Of a stretch of DNA of 64,000 nucleotides, positions 12,201-25,394 are shown piece after piece. The notes beneath the pieces are model-generated. The model worked only from the letters and a program-made list of their open reading frames with translations. It was not told where the DNA came from and ran no database searches. The DNA comes from Metopolophium dirhodum (taxonomy: Eukaryota > Arthropoda > Insecta > Hemiptera > Aphididae): positions 11,603,228 to 11,667,227 of the forward strand of contig NC_083563.1 of NCBI RefSeq assembly GCF_019925205.1, read 5' to 3'. Each line of letters starts with the position of its first letter. The stretch's first letter is position 1. The translations under genes and the position numbers were made by a program.

Positions 12201-15200
12201 TGTAATCATACAATAAAATTTATTCAACATTTTTTTTTTGGTTTCCAAAAATGTATTTGCCTGCGGGCGCTAACACCCTCCTTCAATTTTTTTTTTTTAG
12301 TTATGTAACTCTAGTTGAATATTTTGTATTGACTTGAAAATTGATTACTCGGTTTCCTATGGATAATCATTCTTTAATGAACTAAATACTTTGAATAGTT
12401 TTTTCCGTTTAAGATTCTAGGCGTTTTAGTTTGAACTTTGTAATGTGTATTCCTATTGTTAATTTTTTTCAAAATTTTTTTTTGGTTTCCCAAAATGCAT
12501 TTGCCTGCGGGCGCCAACAACCTCCTTCAATTTTTTTTTTTAGTAATGTAACTCTAGTTGAATATTTTGTATTGACTCTAAAATTGATTTCTTGGTTTCC
12601 TATGAATAATCATTCTATAGTGAACTAAATATTTTGAATAGTTTATTCTGTTTAAGATTCTGGGTATTTTAGTTTGTACTTGTAATATGTATTCCTACCG
12701 TTCAATTTTTTCAAAATATTTTTTTGGTTACCTAAAATGCATTTGCCTGCGGGCGCTAACCCCCTCCTTCAAGTTTTTTTTTTATGATTTAACCTCTAGC
12801 CAAATTTTTTGAACATTGACAATCGGGTACCGTTGAATAATCCTTATCTTTAATGAAATAAATAATTTAAATAGTTTTTTCTGTTTGATATTCAGGGCAT
12901 TTTAGTTTGAACTTTGAAATGTGTATTCCTACAGTTAAATTTATTCAAAATTTTTTTTTGGTTTCCTAAAATGCATTTGCCTGTGGGCGCCAACAACCTC
13001 CTTCAATTTTTTTTTTTTAGTAAAGTAACTAGTTGAATATTTTGTATTGACTTGAACATTGGTAACTTGGTTTCCTATGAATAATCATTCTTTAATGAAC
13101 CAAATATTTTCAATAGTTTTTTCTGTTTAAGATTCTGGGCATTTTAGTTTGTACTTTGTAATGTGTATTCCTATTGTTAATTTTTTTCAAAATTTTTTTT
13201 TGGTTTTCCAAAATGCATTTGCCTGCGGGCGCCAACACCCTCCTTCAATTTTTTTTTTTATTATCAAACCTCTAGCCAAATTTTTTGAACATTGACAATC
13301 GGGTACCGTTGAATAATCCTTATCTTTAATGAAATAAATATTTTAAATAGTTTTTTCTGTTTAATATTCTGGGCATTTTAGTTTGTACTTTGTAATGTGT
13401 ATTCCTATTGTTAATTTTTTTCAAAATTTTTTTTGGTTTACCAAAATGCATTTGCCTGCGGGCGCTAACCCCCTCCTTCAAGTTTTTTTTTTATGATTTA
13501 ACCTCTAGCCAAATTTTTTGAATATTGACAATCGGGTACCGTTGAATAATCCTTATCTTTAATGAAATAAATAATCTAAATAGTTTTTTCTGTTTAATAT
13601 TCTGGGCATTTTAGTTTGCACTTTGTAATGTGTAATCATACAATAAAATTTATTCAACATTTTTTTTTTGGTTTCCAAAAATGTATTTGCCTGCGGGCGC
13701 TAACACCCTCCTTCAATTTTTTTTTTTTAGTTATGTAACTCTAGTTGAATATTTTGTATTGACTTGAAAATTGATTACTCGGTTTCCTATGGATAATCAT
13801 TCTTTAATGAACTAAATACTTTGAATAGTTTTTTCCGTTTAAGATTCTAGGCGTTTTAGTTTGAACTTTGTAATGTGTATTCCTATTGTTAATTTTTTTC
13901 AAAATTTTTTTTTGGTTTCCCAAAATGCATTTGCCTGCGGGCGCCAACAACCTCCTTCAATTTTTTTTTTTAGTAATGTAACTCTAGTTGAATATTTTGT
14001 ATTGACTATAAAATTGATTTCTTGGTTTCCTATGAATAATCATTCTATAGTGAACTAAATATTTTGAATAGTTTATTCTGTTTAAGATTCTGGTTATTTT
14101 AGTTTGTACTTGTAATATGTATTCCTACCGTTCAATTTTTTCAAAATATTTTTTTGGTTACCTAAAATGCATTTGCCTGCGGGCGCTAACCCCCTCCTTC
14201 AAGTTTTTTTTTTATGATTTAACCTCTAGCCAAATTTTTTGAACATTGACAATCGGGTACCGTTGAATAATCCTTATCTTTAATGAAATAAATAATTTAA
14301 ATAGTTTTTTCTGTTTGATATTCAGAGCATTTTAGTTTGAACTTTGAAATGTGTATTCCTACAGTTAAATTTATTCAAAATTTTTTTTTGGTTTCCTAAA
14401 ATGCATTTGCCTGCGGGCGCCAACAACCTCCTTCAATTTTTTTTTTTTAGTAAAGTAACTAGTTGAATATTTTGTATTGACTTGAACATTGGTAACTTGG
14501 TTTCCTATGAATAATCATTCTTTAATGAACCAAATATTTTGAATAGTTTTTTCTGTTTAAGATTCTGGGCATTTTAGTTTGTACTTTGTAATGTGTATTC
14601 CTATTGTTAATTTTTTTCAAAATTTTTTTTTGGTTTTCCAAAATGCATTTGCCTGCGGGCGCCAACACCCTCCTTCAATTTTTTTTTTTATTATCAAACC
14701 TCTAGTCAAATTTTTTGAACATTGATAACTTGGTTCCTATGAATAATCATTCTTTAATGAACTAAATATTTTGAATAGATTTTTCTGTTTAATATTCTGG
14801 ACATTTTAGTTTGTACTTTGTAATGTGTATTCCTATTGTTACTTTTTTTCAAAATTTTTTTTTGGTTACCTAAAATGCATTTGCCTGCGGGTGCTAACCC
14901 CCTCCATCAAATTTTTTTTTTATGATTTAACCTCTAGCCAAATTTTTTGAACATTGACAATCGGGTACCGTTGAATAATCCTTATCTTTAATGAAATAAA
15001 TAATTTAAATAGTTTTTTCTGTTTAATATTCTGGTCATTTTAGTTTGAACTTTGAAATGTGTATTCCTACAGTTAAATTTATTCAAAATTTTTTTTTGGT
15101 TTCCTAAAATGCATTTGCCTGCGGACGCTTACAACCTCCATCAATTTTTTTTTTTAGTTAAGTAACTCTACTTGAATATTTTGTATTGACTTGAAAATTG

Positions 15201-18200
15201 ATAACTTGCAGGTGCCCTATGAATAATCATTCTTTAATGAACTAAATATTTTAAATTTTTTTTTTTTAGGTTTCCTAAAATGTATTTGCCTGCACGCGCT
15301 TACAACTTCCTTCAATTTTTTTTTTTTAGTTAAGTAACTCTACTTGAATATTTTGTATTGACTTGAAAATTGATAACTTGGTTTCCTGTGAATAATCATT
15401 CTTTAGTGAACCAAACATTTTGAATAGTTTATTCTGTTTAAGATTCTGGGCATTTTAGTTTTTACTTTGTAATGTGTATTCTTATTGTTAATTTTTTTCA
15501 AAATTTTTTTTTGGTTTCCCAAAATGCATTTGCCTGCGGGCGCCAACAACCTCCTTCAAGTTTTTTTTTTTATGATTTAACCTCTAGCCAAATTTTTTGA
15601 ACATTGACAATCGGGTACCATTGAATAATCTTTATCTTTAATGAAATAAATAATCTAAATAGTTTTTTCTGTTTAATATTCTGGGCATTTTAGTTTGCAC
15701 TTTGTAATGTGTAATCATACAATAAAATTTATTCAACATTTTTTTTTTGGTTTCCTAATATGCATTTGCCTGCGGGCGCTTACAACCTCCTTCAATTTTT
15801 TTTTTTAGTTAAGTAACTCTACTTGAATATTTTGTATTGACTTGAAATTTGATATTTGCAGGTGCCCTATGAATAATCATTCTTTAATGAACTAAATATT
15901 TTGAATAGATTTTTCTGTTTAATATTCTGGGCATTTTAGTCTGTACTTTGTTATGTGTATTCCTATTGTTAATTTTCTTCAAAATTTTTTTTTTGTTACC
16001 TAAAATGCATTTGCCTGCAGAGCCAACACCCTCCTTCAATTTTTTTTTTAGGATTTAACCTCTAGCCAAATTTTTTAAACATTGACAATCGGGTACCGTT
16101 GAATAATCATTCTTTAATGAACTAAATATTTTAAATTTTTTATTTTTAGGTTTCCTAAAATGCATTTGCCTGCGGGCGCTTACAACCTCCTTCAATTTTT
16201 TTTTTTAGTTAAGTAACTCTACTTGAATATTTTGTATTGACTTGAAAATTGATAACTTGAAGGTGCCCTATGAATAATCATTCTTTAATGAACTAAATAT
16301 TATGAATAGTTTTTTCTGTTTAAGATTCTGGGCATTTTAGTTTGTACTTTGTAATGTGTATTCCTATTGTTAATTTTTTTCAAAATTTTTTTTTGGTTTC
16401 CCAAAATGCATTTGCTTGCGGGCGCCAACAACCTCCTTCAATTTTTTTTTTTAGTAATGTAACTCTAGTTGAATATTTTGTATTGACTCTAAAATTGATT
16501 TCTTGGTTTCCTATGAATAATCATTCTATAGTGAACTAAATATTTTGAATAGTTTATTCTGTTTAAGATTCTGGGTATTTTAGTTTGTACTTGTAATATG
16601 TATTCCTACCGTTCAATTTTTTCAAAATATTTTTTTGGTTACCTAAAATGCATTTGCCTGCGGGCGCCAACAACCTCCTTCAATTTTTTTTTTTTAGTAA
16701 AGTAACTCGTTGAATATTTTGTATTGACTTGAACATTGGTAACTTGGTTTCCTATGAATAATCATTCTTTAATGAACCAAATATTTTGAATAGTTTTTTC
16801 TGTTTAAGATTCTGGGCATTTTAGTTTGTACTTTGTAATGTGTATTCCTATTGTTAATTTTTTTCAAAATTTTTTTTTGGTTTCCCAAAATGCATTTGCC
16901 TGCGGGCGCCAACACCCTCCTTCAATTTTTTTTTTTATTATCAAACCTCTAGCCAAATTTTTTGAACATTGACAATCGGGTACCGTTGAATAATCCTTAT
17001 CTTTAATGAAATAAATATTTTAAATAGTTTTTTCTGTTTAATATTCTGGGCATTTTAGTTTGTACTTTGTAATGTGTATTCCTACGGTTAAATTAATTCA
17101 AAAATTTTTTTTGGTTTCCAAAAATGTATTTGCCTGCGGGCGCTAACCCCCTCCTTCAAGTTTTTTTTTTATGATTTAACCTCTAGCCAAATTTTTTGAA
17201 CATTGACAATCGGGTACCGTTGAATAATCCTTATCTTTAATGAAATAAATAATTTAAATAGTTTTTTCTGTTTGATATTCAGGGCATTTTAGTTTGAACT
17301 TTGAAATGTGTATTCCTACAGTTAAATTTATTCAAAATTTTTTTTTGGTTTCCTAAAATGCATTTGCCTGCGGGCGCCAACAACCTCCTTCAATTTTTTT
17401 TTTTTAGTAAAGTATCTAGTTGAATATTTTGTATTGACTTGAACATTGGTAACTTGGTTTCCTATGAATAATCATTCTTTAATGAACCAAATAGTTTGAA
17501 TAGTTTTTTCTGTTTGATATTCAGGGCATTTTAGTTTGTACTTTGTAACGTGTATTCCTATTGTTAATTTTTTTCAAAATTTTTTTTGGTTTCCCAAAAT
17601 GTATTTGCCTGCGGGCGCTAACCCCCTCCTTCAATTTTTTTTTTTATTATCAAACCTCTAGCCAAATTTTTTGAACATTGACAATCGGGTACCGTTGAAT
17701 AATCCTTATCTTTAATGAAATAAATATTTTGAATAGTTTTTTCTGTTTAATATTCTGGGCATTTTAGTTTGTACTTTGTAATGTGTATTCCTATTGTTAA
17801 TTTTTTTCAAAATTTTTTTTTGGTTACCTCAAATGCATTTGCCTGCGGGCGCCAACAACCTCCTTCAATTTTTTTTTTTAGTAAAGTAACTAGTTGAATA
17901 TTTTGTATTGACTTGAACATTGATAACTTGGTTTCCTATGAATAATCATTCTTTAATGAACTAAATATTTTGAATAGATTTTTCTGTTTAATATTCTGGA
18001 CATTTTAGTTTGTACTTTGTAATGTGTATTCCTATTGTTACTTTTTTTCAAAATTTTTTTTTGGTTACCTAAAATGCATTTGCCTGCGGGTGCTAACCCC
18101 CTCCATCAAATTTTTTTTTTATGATTTAACCTCTAGCCAAATTTTTTGAACATTGACAATCGGGTACCGTTGAATAATCCTTATCTTTAATGAAATAAAT

Positions 18201-21200
18201 AATTTAAATAGTTTTTTCTGTTTAATATTCTGGTCATTTTAGTTTGAACTTTGAAATGTGTATTCCTACAGTTAAATTTATTCAAAATTTTTTTTTGGTT
18301 TCCTTAAATGCATTTGCCTGCGGACGCTTACAACCTCCTTCAATTTTTTTTTTTAGTTAAGTAACTCTACTTGAATATTTTGTATTGACTTGAAAATTGA
18401 TAACTTGCAGGTGCCCTATGAATAATCATTCTTTAATGAACTAAATATTATGAATAGTTTTTTCTGTTTAAGATTCTGGGCATTTTAGTTTGTACTTTGT
18501 AATGTGTATTCCTATTGTTAATTTTTTTCAAAATTTTTTTTTGGTTACCTCAAATGCATTTGCCTGCGGGCGCCAACAACCTCCTTCAATTTTTTTTTTT
18601 AGTAAAGTAACTAGTTGAATATTTTGTATTGACTTGAACATTGATAACTTGGTTTCCTATGAATAATCATTCTTTAATGAACTAAATATTTTGAATAGAT
18701 TTTTCTGTTTAATATTCTGGACATTTTAGTTTGTACTTTGTAATGTGTATTCCTATTGTTACTTTTTTTCAAAATTTTTTTTTGGTTACCTAAAATGCAT
18801 TTGCCTGCGGGCGCTAACCCCCTCCATCAAATTTTTTTTTTATGATTTAACCTCTAGCCAAATTTTTTGAACATTGACAATCGGGTACCGTTGAATAATC
18901 CTTATCTTTAATGAAATAAATAATTTAAATAGTTTTTTCTGTTTAATATTCTGGTCATTTTAGTTTGAACTTTGAAATGTGTATTCCTACAGTTAAATTT
19001 ATTCAAAATTTTTTTTTGGTTTCCTAAAATGCATTTGCCTGCGCGCGCTTACAACCTCCATCAATTTTTTTTTTTTAGTTAAGTAACTCTACTTGAATAT
19101 TTTGTATTGACTTGAAATTTGATAACTTGCAGGTGCCCTATGAATAATCATTGTTTAATGAACTAAATATTTTGAATAGATTTTTCTGTTTAATATTCTG
19201 GGCATTTTAGTTTGTACTTTGTAATGTGTATTCCTATTGTTAATTTTTTTCAAAATTTTTTTTTGGTTACCAAAAATGCATTTGCCTGCAGGCGCCAACA
19301 CCCTCCTTCAATTTTTTTTTTTAGTAATGTAACTCTAGTTGAATATTTTGTATTGATTCTAAAATTGATTTCTTGGTTTCCTATGAATAATCATTCTTTA
19401 GTGAACTAAATATTTTGAATAGTTTATTCCGTTTAAGATTCTGGGCATTTTAGTTTGTACTTGTAATATGTATTCCTACCGTTCAATTTTTTCAAAATAT
19501 TTTTTTGGTTGCCTAAAATGCATTTGCCTGCGGGCGCTAACCCCCTCCTTCAAGTTTTTTTTTAGGATTTAACCTCTAGCCAAATTTTTAAACATTGACA
19601 ATCGGGTACCGTTGAATTATCATTCTTTAATGAACTAAATATTTTAAATTGTTTTTTTTGTTAAAGAATATGGGCATTTTAGTTTGTACTTGTAATGTGT
19701 ATTCCTACGGTTAAATTAATTCAAAAATTTTTTTTGGTTTCCAAAAATGTATTTGCCTGCGGGCGCTAACCCCCTCCTTCAAGTTTTTTTTTTTATGATT
19801 TAACCTCTAGCCAAATTTGTTGAACATTGACAATCGGGTACCGTTGAATAATCCTTATCTTTAATGAAATAATTAATTTAAATAGTTTTTTCTGTTTGAT
19901 ATTCAGGGCATTTTAGTTTGAACTTTGAATTGTGTATTCCTACAGTTAAATTTATTCAAAATTTTTTTTTGGTTTCCTAAAATGCATTTGCCTGCGGGCG
20001 CCAACAACCTCCTTCAATTTTTATTTTACGATTTAACCTCTAGCCAATTTTTTTAAACATTGACAATCGGGTACCATTGAATAATCCTTATCTTTAATGA
20101 AATAAATAATCTAAATAGTTTTTTCTGTTTAATATTCTGGGCATTTTAGTTTGCACTTTGTAATGTGTAATCATACAATAAAATTTATTCAACACTTTTT
20201 TTTGGTTTCCTAAAATGCTTTTGCTTGCGGGCGCTTCCAACCCCCTTCAATTTTTTTTTTTAGTTAAGTTACTCTACTTGAATATTTTGTATTGACTCTA
20301 AAATTGATTTCTTGGTTTCCTATGAATAATCATTCTTTAGTGAACTAAATATTTTGAATAGTTTATTCTGTTTAAGATTCTGGGCATTTTAGTTTGTACT
20401 TGTAATATGTATTCCTACCGTTTAATATTTTCAAAATATTTTTTTGGTTACCTAAAATGCATTTGCCTGCGGGCGCCAACAGCCTCCTTCAATTTTTTTT
20501 TAGGATTTAACCTCTAGCCAAATTTTTAAACATTGACAATCGGGTACCGTTGAATTATCATTCTTTAATGAACTAAATATTTTAAATAGTTTTTTTTGTT
20601 AAAGAATCTGGGCTTTAGTTTGTACTTGTAATGTGTATTCCTACGGTTAAATTAATTCAAAAATTTTTTTTGGTTCCCAAAAATGTATTTGCCTGCGGGC
20701 GCTAACCCCCTCCTTCAAGTTTTTTTTTTTATGATTTAACCTCTAGCCAAATTTTTTGAACATTGACAATCGGGTACCGTTGAATAATCCTTATCTTTAA
20801 TGAAATAATTAATTTAAATAGTTTTTTCTGTTTGATATTCAGGGCATTTTAGTTTGAACTTTGAATTGTGTATTCCTACAGTTAAATTTATTCAAAATTT
20901 TTTTTTGGTTTCCTAAAATGCATTTGCCTGCGGGTGCCAACAACCTCCTTCAATTTTTTTTTTTAGTAAAGAAACTAGTTTAATATTTTGTATTGACTTG
21001 AAAATTGATAACTTGGTTTCCTATGAAATCGGGTACCGTTGAATTATCATTCTTTAATGAACCAAATATTTTGAATAGTTTATTCTGTTTAAGATTCTGG
21101 GCATTTTAGTTTGTACTTTGTAATGTGTATTCCTACCGTTCAATTTTTTCAAAATATTTTTTTGGTTACCTAAAATGCATTTGCCTGCGGGCGCCAACAC

Positions 21201-21260
21201 CCTCCTTCAATTTTTTTTTATGATTTAACCTCTAGCCAAATATTTTGAACACTGACAATC
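9210..21260 (+). repeat. ~12 kb satellite array, ~237 bp monomers
   Basis: About 50 head-to-tail monomers spaced 230-245 bp. Every monomer carries the landmark ATTTGCCTGCGGGCGC near a poly-T tract, then CTCCTTCAA and a second poly-T tract, and later ATTCTGGGCATTTTAG and TTTGTAATGTGTATTCCTA. Two monomer types alternate: type A has CCTCTAGCCAAATTTTTTG and CAATCGGGTACCGTTGAATA; type B has GTAACTCTAGTTGAATATT and AACTTGGTTTCCTATGAATA. A few monomers are truncated (near 10800 and 15270). The array opens around 9210 and decays into unique sequence after 21250. No protein is likely encoded. Confidence 0.95.
11001..14700 (+). repeat. Higher-order repeat, 1,430 bp period (~2.6 copies)
   Basis: Sequence from about 11001 repeats at 12431 and again at 13861, exactly 1,430 bp apart, with very few differences between copies. 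Each unit holds six ~238 bp monomers in the order B-A-B-A-A-B, starting from the B monomer near 11115. Similarity between units is far higher than between neighbouring monomers, the hallmark of recent unequal exchange or amplification of a multimer. Confidence 0.88.
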
Positions 21261-21464
21261 CGGTAGGTTACATTGACAATGTAATGACTAACCTAACATT
21301 GAAAAAAACACGAATTTATTTAGTTATTTTGTTATTTAGGTACCTAATACATATTAATTAATAGGTATTTCTTAAATTTTTTTTATTATTTTATTTGAAA
21401 CATTATTTTTAAATATTTGGATCAATAAAACTATTTTTACATAATTACTATTTTATATCAATTA

Positions 21465-22143
21465 GAATTTGTTTATAAACCAAGTAATAAATAAATGGTT
21501 ACCAAGTAAAAAAACTGTTATCTATATTATAAATTTGAATTCAATTTACCGCATTTGCGTCTAGTAGAAACAAATAAATGTTTTTTTGAAGATAATGTAA
21601 AAATATCCATCATCCATCGGTTAGGACCATATATTTATTTTCTATGATTAGGACGGTGAGGTTATAATTATAAATAATCTATGGCAAATGACAATCGTCT
21701 GAGACGAAGAGCGATTCCAATACATACTCACATATTTCGTTCCATTCTGGTTATTAAGCTAGGTGCCTATTTTTATAAATGTCATTAATCTCAATACTCC
21801 CAGACTGAACTTTTGGATGGGAGATATGAAGACGCGCGCTTCATTTTGCTTGGCGGAGACGCACAGCTCTGACACTAGACAATATTATACACTCAAAGGG
21901 ACCGCGTTTCGCCGGAAGAATAAATAATTACGTAAGTTGTGTCCTACTACTCTGTTGACGCGGTAGACCTAATGTAAATATTTATTGTCAGACAAACTTA
22001 TATACCCGCTAGACGTAGAGTCGTAGAGTAGTTTTTAAAATCCAGTTGTTTATATGTACAAAAATTATGATATAATGAAAAATACCTTAAGTTATAATAC
22101 TTTGCCTACAACTGTTAATTTATTGTTTTAGTAGAATAATTTT
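21465..22143 (+). repeat. ~0.67 kb direct repeat, copy 2
   Basis: Near-identical to 636-1307 with isolated substitutions and a small local duplication (TAGAGTCGTAGAG near 22015). It ends exactly where the long-TIR element begins, so either the repeat ends there or the element inserted at that point. Confidence 0.8.
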
Positions 22144-22418
22144 ACCAGGTCCCGACGTTTGTGCACAAAAACTCCCAGCGCTATCTAAAAAACAAAGTGA
22201 GGGGTATTAACACGAGGGTCCCCCTTTTTTGAAATTTTAAATATTTGTCATATTAATAAATGTTGTTTACGTACCTAATAGGTTTAATAGAATTTTACTA
22301 TTGCCATGTAAACGTCTAGAAATAGTAGGGCAGTAAGTTCATAATATATTATATTTAAATATTGTATTATAATAATATGAATAATATAATAATATTATGT
22401 TTTTAATATTCCTAAGTT

Positions 22419-22436
22419 AACCTAACCTAACCTAAC
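22419..22436 (-). repeat. Short CCTAA (TTAGG complement) run
   Basis: Three CCTAA units at the inner edge of the left inverted-repeat arm. The matching position of the right arm reads CCTAGGTTATT, so the run is not mirrored. Confidence 0.55.
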
Positions 22437-23856
22437 TGATAATTTATCTCAGTGGTACTCTGCAGTGGGATCAGTTTTTATTTTTCGAAAATATTGATTT
22501 TGAAGTTTTTTTGAATTATTCAATAATATTTGAATATGGAAATAGATATTTTTCATAGAATACCTACATAAATTAATTTTTATATTGGTATCGCCATTCG
22601 TATAACTAGTAGGGAATGTTGGTACAGTTGGTTGGGTTTTTCAGTTTTTTAACACATGATAAATTCAAAAATGGGTTCAAAATTTAAATTATTCAAAAAT
22701 TAACTTGGCGGGAAATTTTCTTTTGTCAATCTTAATGTCGATACTTTTTTGAGAATATAAATTTGATTTTAAGGCTTGATTGCGTTGAATCTTGAAGACT
22801 TTAAGTCGATACGACCAATATTGAATGATTTACGTTTTCAATATAATACGAATTTGAAAAACATATCAAACAATTTAAAAGGCTTGACTGCGTTGTATCT
22901 TAAAGACTTCAAGTCGATAAGACTAATATTGATGAAGTTAGGATTTCAAGTATTTTTAAAAAAACTATAAATCTAAAGTTCAATTTTTGGAACTCAGATC
23001 AGCTATGATAAATTCTCATTAAGTACCTACTTGAGCAAAAGTATTCAAATACTTTTTATTCACTTGAATACGCGTATTTTACATACTTTTCAAAACAGGT
23101 ATCTGTATTTGAATACTCTTAAAAAGTATTTTTTCTAGTAAGTATTATATTAATTGTTAAACTAACATTCTAATAGATTATAGATTTAAATAATAATTTA
23201 ACAACTGTGTTCCTGAATACAGAATATAATATATAGTGTATTATATTATATGCATACATTTACGACTTATGTACACTTATAAGTTATAATATATTTACAA
23301 GACTTATATTTATTTATTTGATTTTTTGTTTATTATAGTCAACAAATAATACCTTTTGGATAAATTAGGTATTCACAGAGTTAATTTGAAATTATGTTAA
23401 TAAATCATAACCATTGTTATTACTTATTTGTTAACTGTTTTCAAAATTTACATTAACAGTAGTAATATTTAAAATAAAATTGTCAAAATTGTACTTCATT
23501 GTTAATGTAGTCGTTAAACGTCTGCGTTCAAATATTTCCTTATTTATATGAAAAAAAACATTATATAGCCATATAGGTAGTATTATTTAAACATTGTTAA
23601 TTAATCAAAAGTTCATATTATATAATATCCATTTATAACTTAGAATATAAATTTAAAACCATAGTACGTGTAGTGCTACTCTATACCTATGTTGTGTTAA
23701 AATAAATTAAATTATTTATCTAAGTAATCACTGTAGCTTATGAAAAAAACAGTCTGTTGTGGCATTTTTCATGTACAAAATGTATCTGAACCACTCAAAA
23801 CACCCTGAAAAAAAGTTCTAATGATGTGCCTGATAGTTATTAATATATTATAGTGC

Positions 23857-24613
23857 ATTGGTCGGCAATCTTTTGAAGAAGGTAAAAAGAAAAAAATAAC
23901 TGTTTAAAACTTTAAAATAATAGAGCATAAAAATGACAGTTTTTAATAATATAATAATTATAATATAAAAGTATGGAAATTACAACTGCTTTAGGCTTAA
24001 TTTGATTTTTGTTGTTGGATATTGTTTATTATTTTTTAAATTTCCACATTAAAATTTCTTGTGCTGGCTCGAAGTACATGGTGGAGATGGTCATTAATTA
24101 AACGTGAACGGTATGGATTTTTAATTTTTTTCATATGAGAAAAGGCCTGTTCACACACGTAAGTGGATCCAAACATACTGAAGTATTTTGCAGCTATATT
24201 TTTAATTTTTGAAAATAATGCCGGAAGTTCAACGAAAAAAAGTAAAGGAGATGCTTTGAATGAGTCTTTTAAGATATCTTGTGACTGCAAATCTATTATT
24301 TCCATTTGAAGCTCAATATCAACATCTTCATAATCAATATTAGATGGATTGGCGAGTAGTTGAAAAACGCAACGTTTTACTTTACTCAACAGAATAGAAA
24401 ATTAATATTATAATCCAAATACACTCGTCGTATCTACTCTAGGTATCTTACCGGTAACTGTCAAGGTATATCTACCATTATAAAATTTGACTATTTTTTT
24501 ATAATAGAAACGTTCAATTATATATTTTATACAATATGATTTGTTTGATATAATATTCGATTAAATGTCGTCGTCGTAGAATTTAAAGCGGGCCGCCGGT
24601 TGCCGACCACCGG
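23857..24613 (-). mobile_element. Nested, internally deleted hAT element
   Basis: The left end ATTGGTCGGCAATC and the right end, complement CCGGTGGTCGGCAACC, are imperfect terminal inverted repeats of the hAT CAGNGGTCGGCAACC type. They are flanked by TATAGTGC and TATAGTGT, a 7-of-8 match that fits the 8 bp target duplication of hAT elements. At ~757 bp it holds only the 3' part of a transposase gene. It sits wholly inside the larger TIR element. Confidence 0.75.
24036..24389 (-). pseudogene. hAT transposase C-terminal dimerisation domain fragment
   Basis: The 117-residue frame ends with the block FGSTYVCEQAFSHMKKIK followed by RSRL and a HLHHVLR segment (residues about 72-108). This is the dimerisation-region signature of hAT transposases of the ZBED/GTF2IRD2-like type. 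The DDE catalytic region and zinc finger are absent, so it is a remnant of the nested element. The nearest autonomous relative cannot be named without a search. Confidence 0.8.
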
Positions 24614-25394
24614 TATAGTGTGTACTGAAAGAATTCAGATTTGTTTGTTTAATTAATATAGTATTAAAACAACTTTGTTAATTTAACACAAGAAATCGAT
24701 AATATTTTTAATATTTTTTAAAAAAAATAACTTAAATTATAAACTTGCTGTATATTTTATTATGATTGCTTCTAACAGTAATTCAAGAAAGATTGGTGCA
24801 AATGTATGTTTTCTTGCAAATTATAAAAATATTGAGTGCTGAGTGGGTATAATATTACATATAAATAATAACGTTTATTTTAGTAACAGTAAAAAACTGT
24901 ATGAGGGATACATTTTCAATTCAGAATTAAATTAAAAGTGTAAAATTAAATGTTATACCCAAAATACGTATTATAAGATGTAACAACTAATAGTTATTAG
25001 GTTAAATTGCGTTCGGTTGTATACGACTTAAGCAATTATTATATTAATTTATAACTTTTTATTTTTAAGTTAGTATTGCTAACCTGTGGTTATAATTTAT
25101 AAGCGATAGTTATGTTTTTAGATATTTTAAATTAAGATTTTTGTATTTGTATTTTAGAAACGCTGGTATTTAATTTTTAAATAACCTAGGAATATTTAAA
25201 ACATAATATTATTATATTATTCATATTATTATAATACAATATTTAAAAATAATATATTATGAACCTACTGCCCTACTATTTCTAGACGTTTACATGGCAA
25301 TAGTAAAATTCTATTAAACCTATTAGGTACGTAAACAACATTTATTAATATGACAAATATTTAAAATTTCAAAAAAGGGGGACCCTCGTGTTAA

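Noticed and set aside
11001..19409. Five similar 65-codon open frames in the satellite (11001, 12431, 13861, 16342, 19212)
   Set aside because: They recur because the monomers recur, run through poly-T tracts (Phe runs) and show no coding-type conservation.
9210..21260. Regular repeat array as a possible CRISPR
   Set aside because: The monomers are ~237 bp, similar along their whole length with no unique spacers, and the genome is eukaryotic.
636..22143. Direct repeats as LTRs of a giant retroelement
   Set aside because: No TG...CA ends, primer-binding site, polypurine tract or gag-pol coding between them; the interior is satellite and other repeats.
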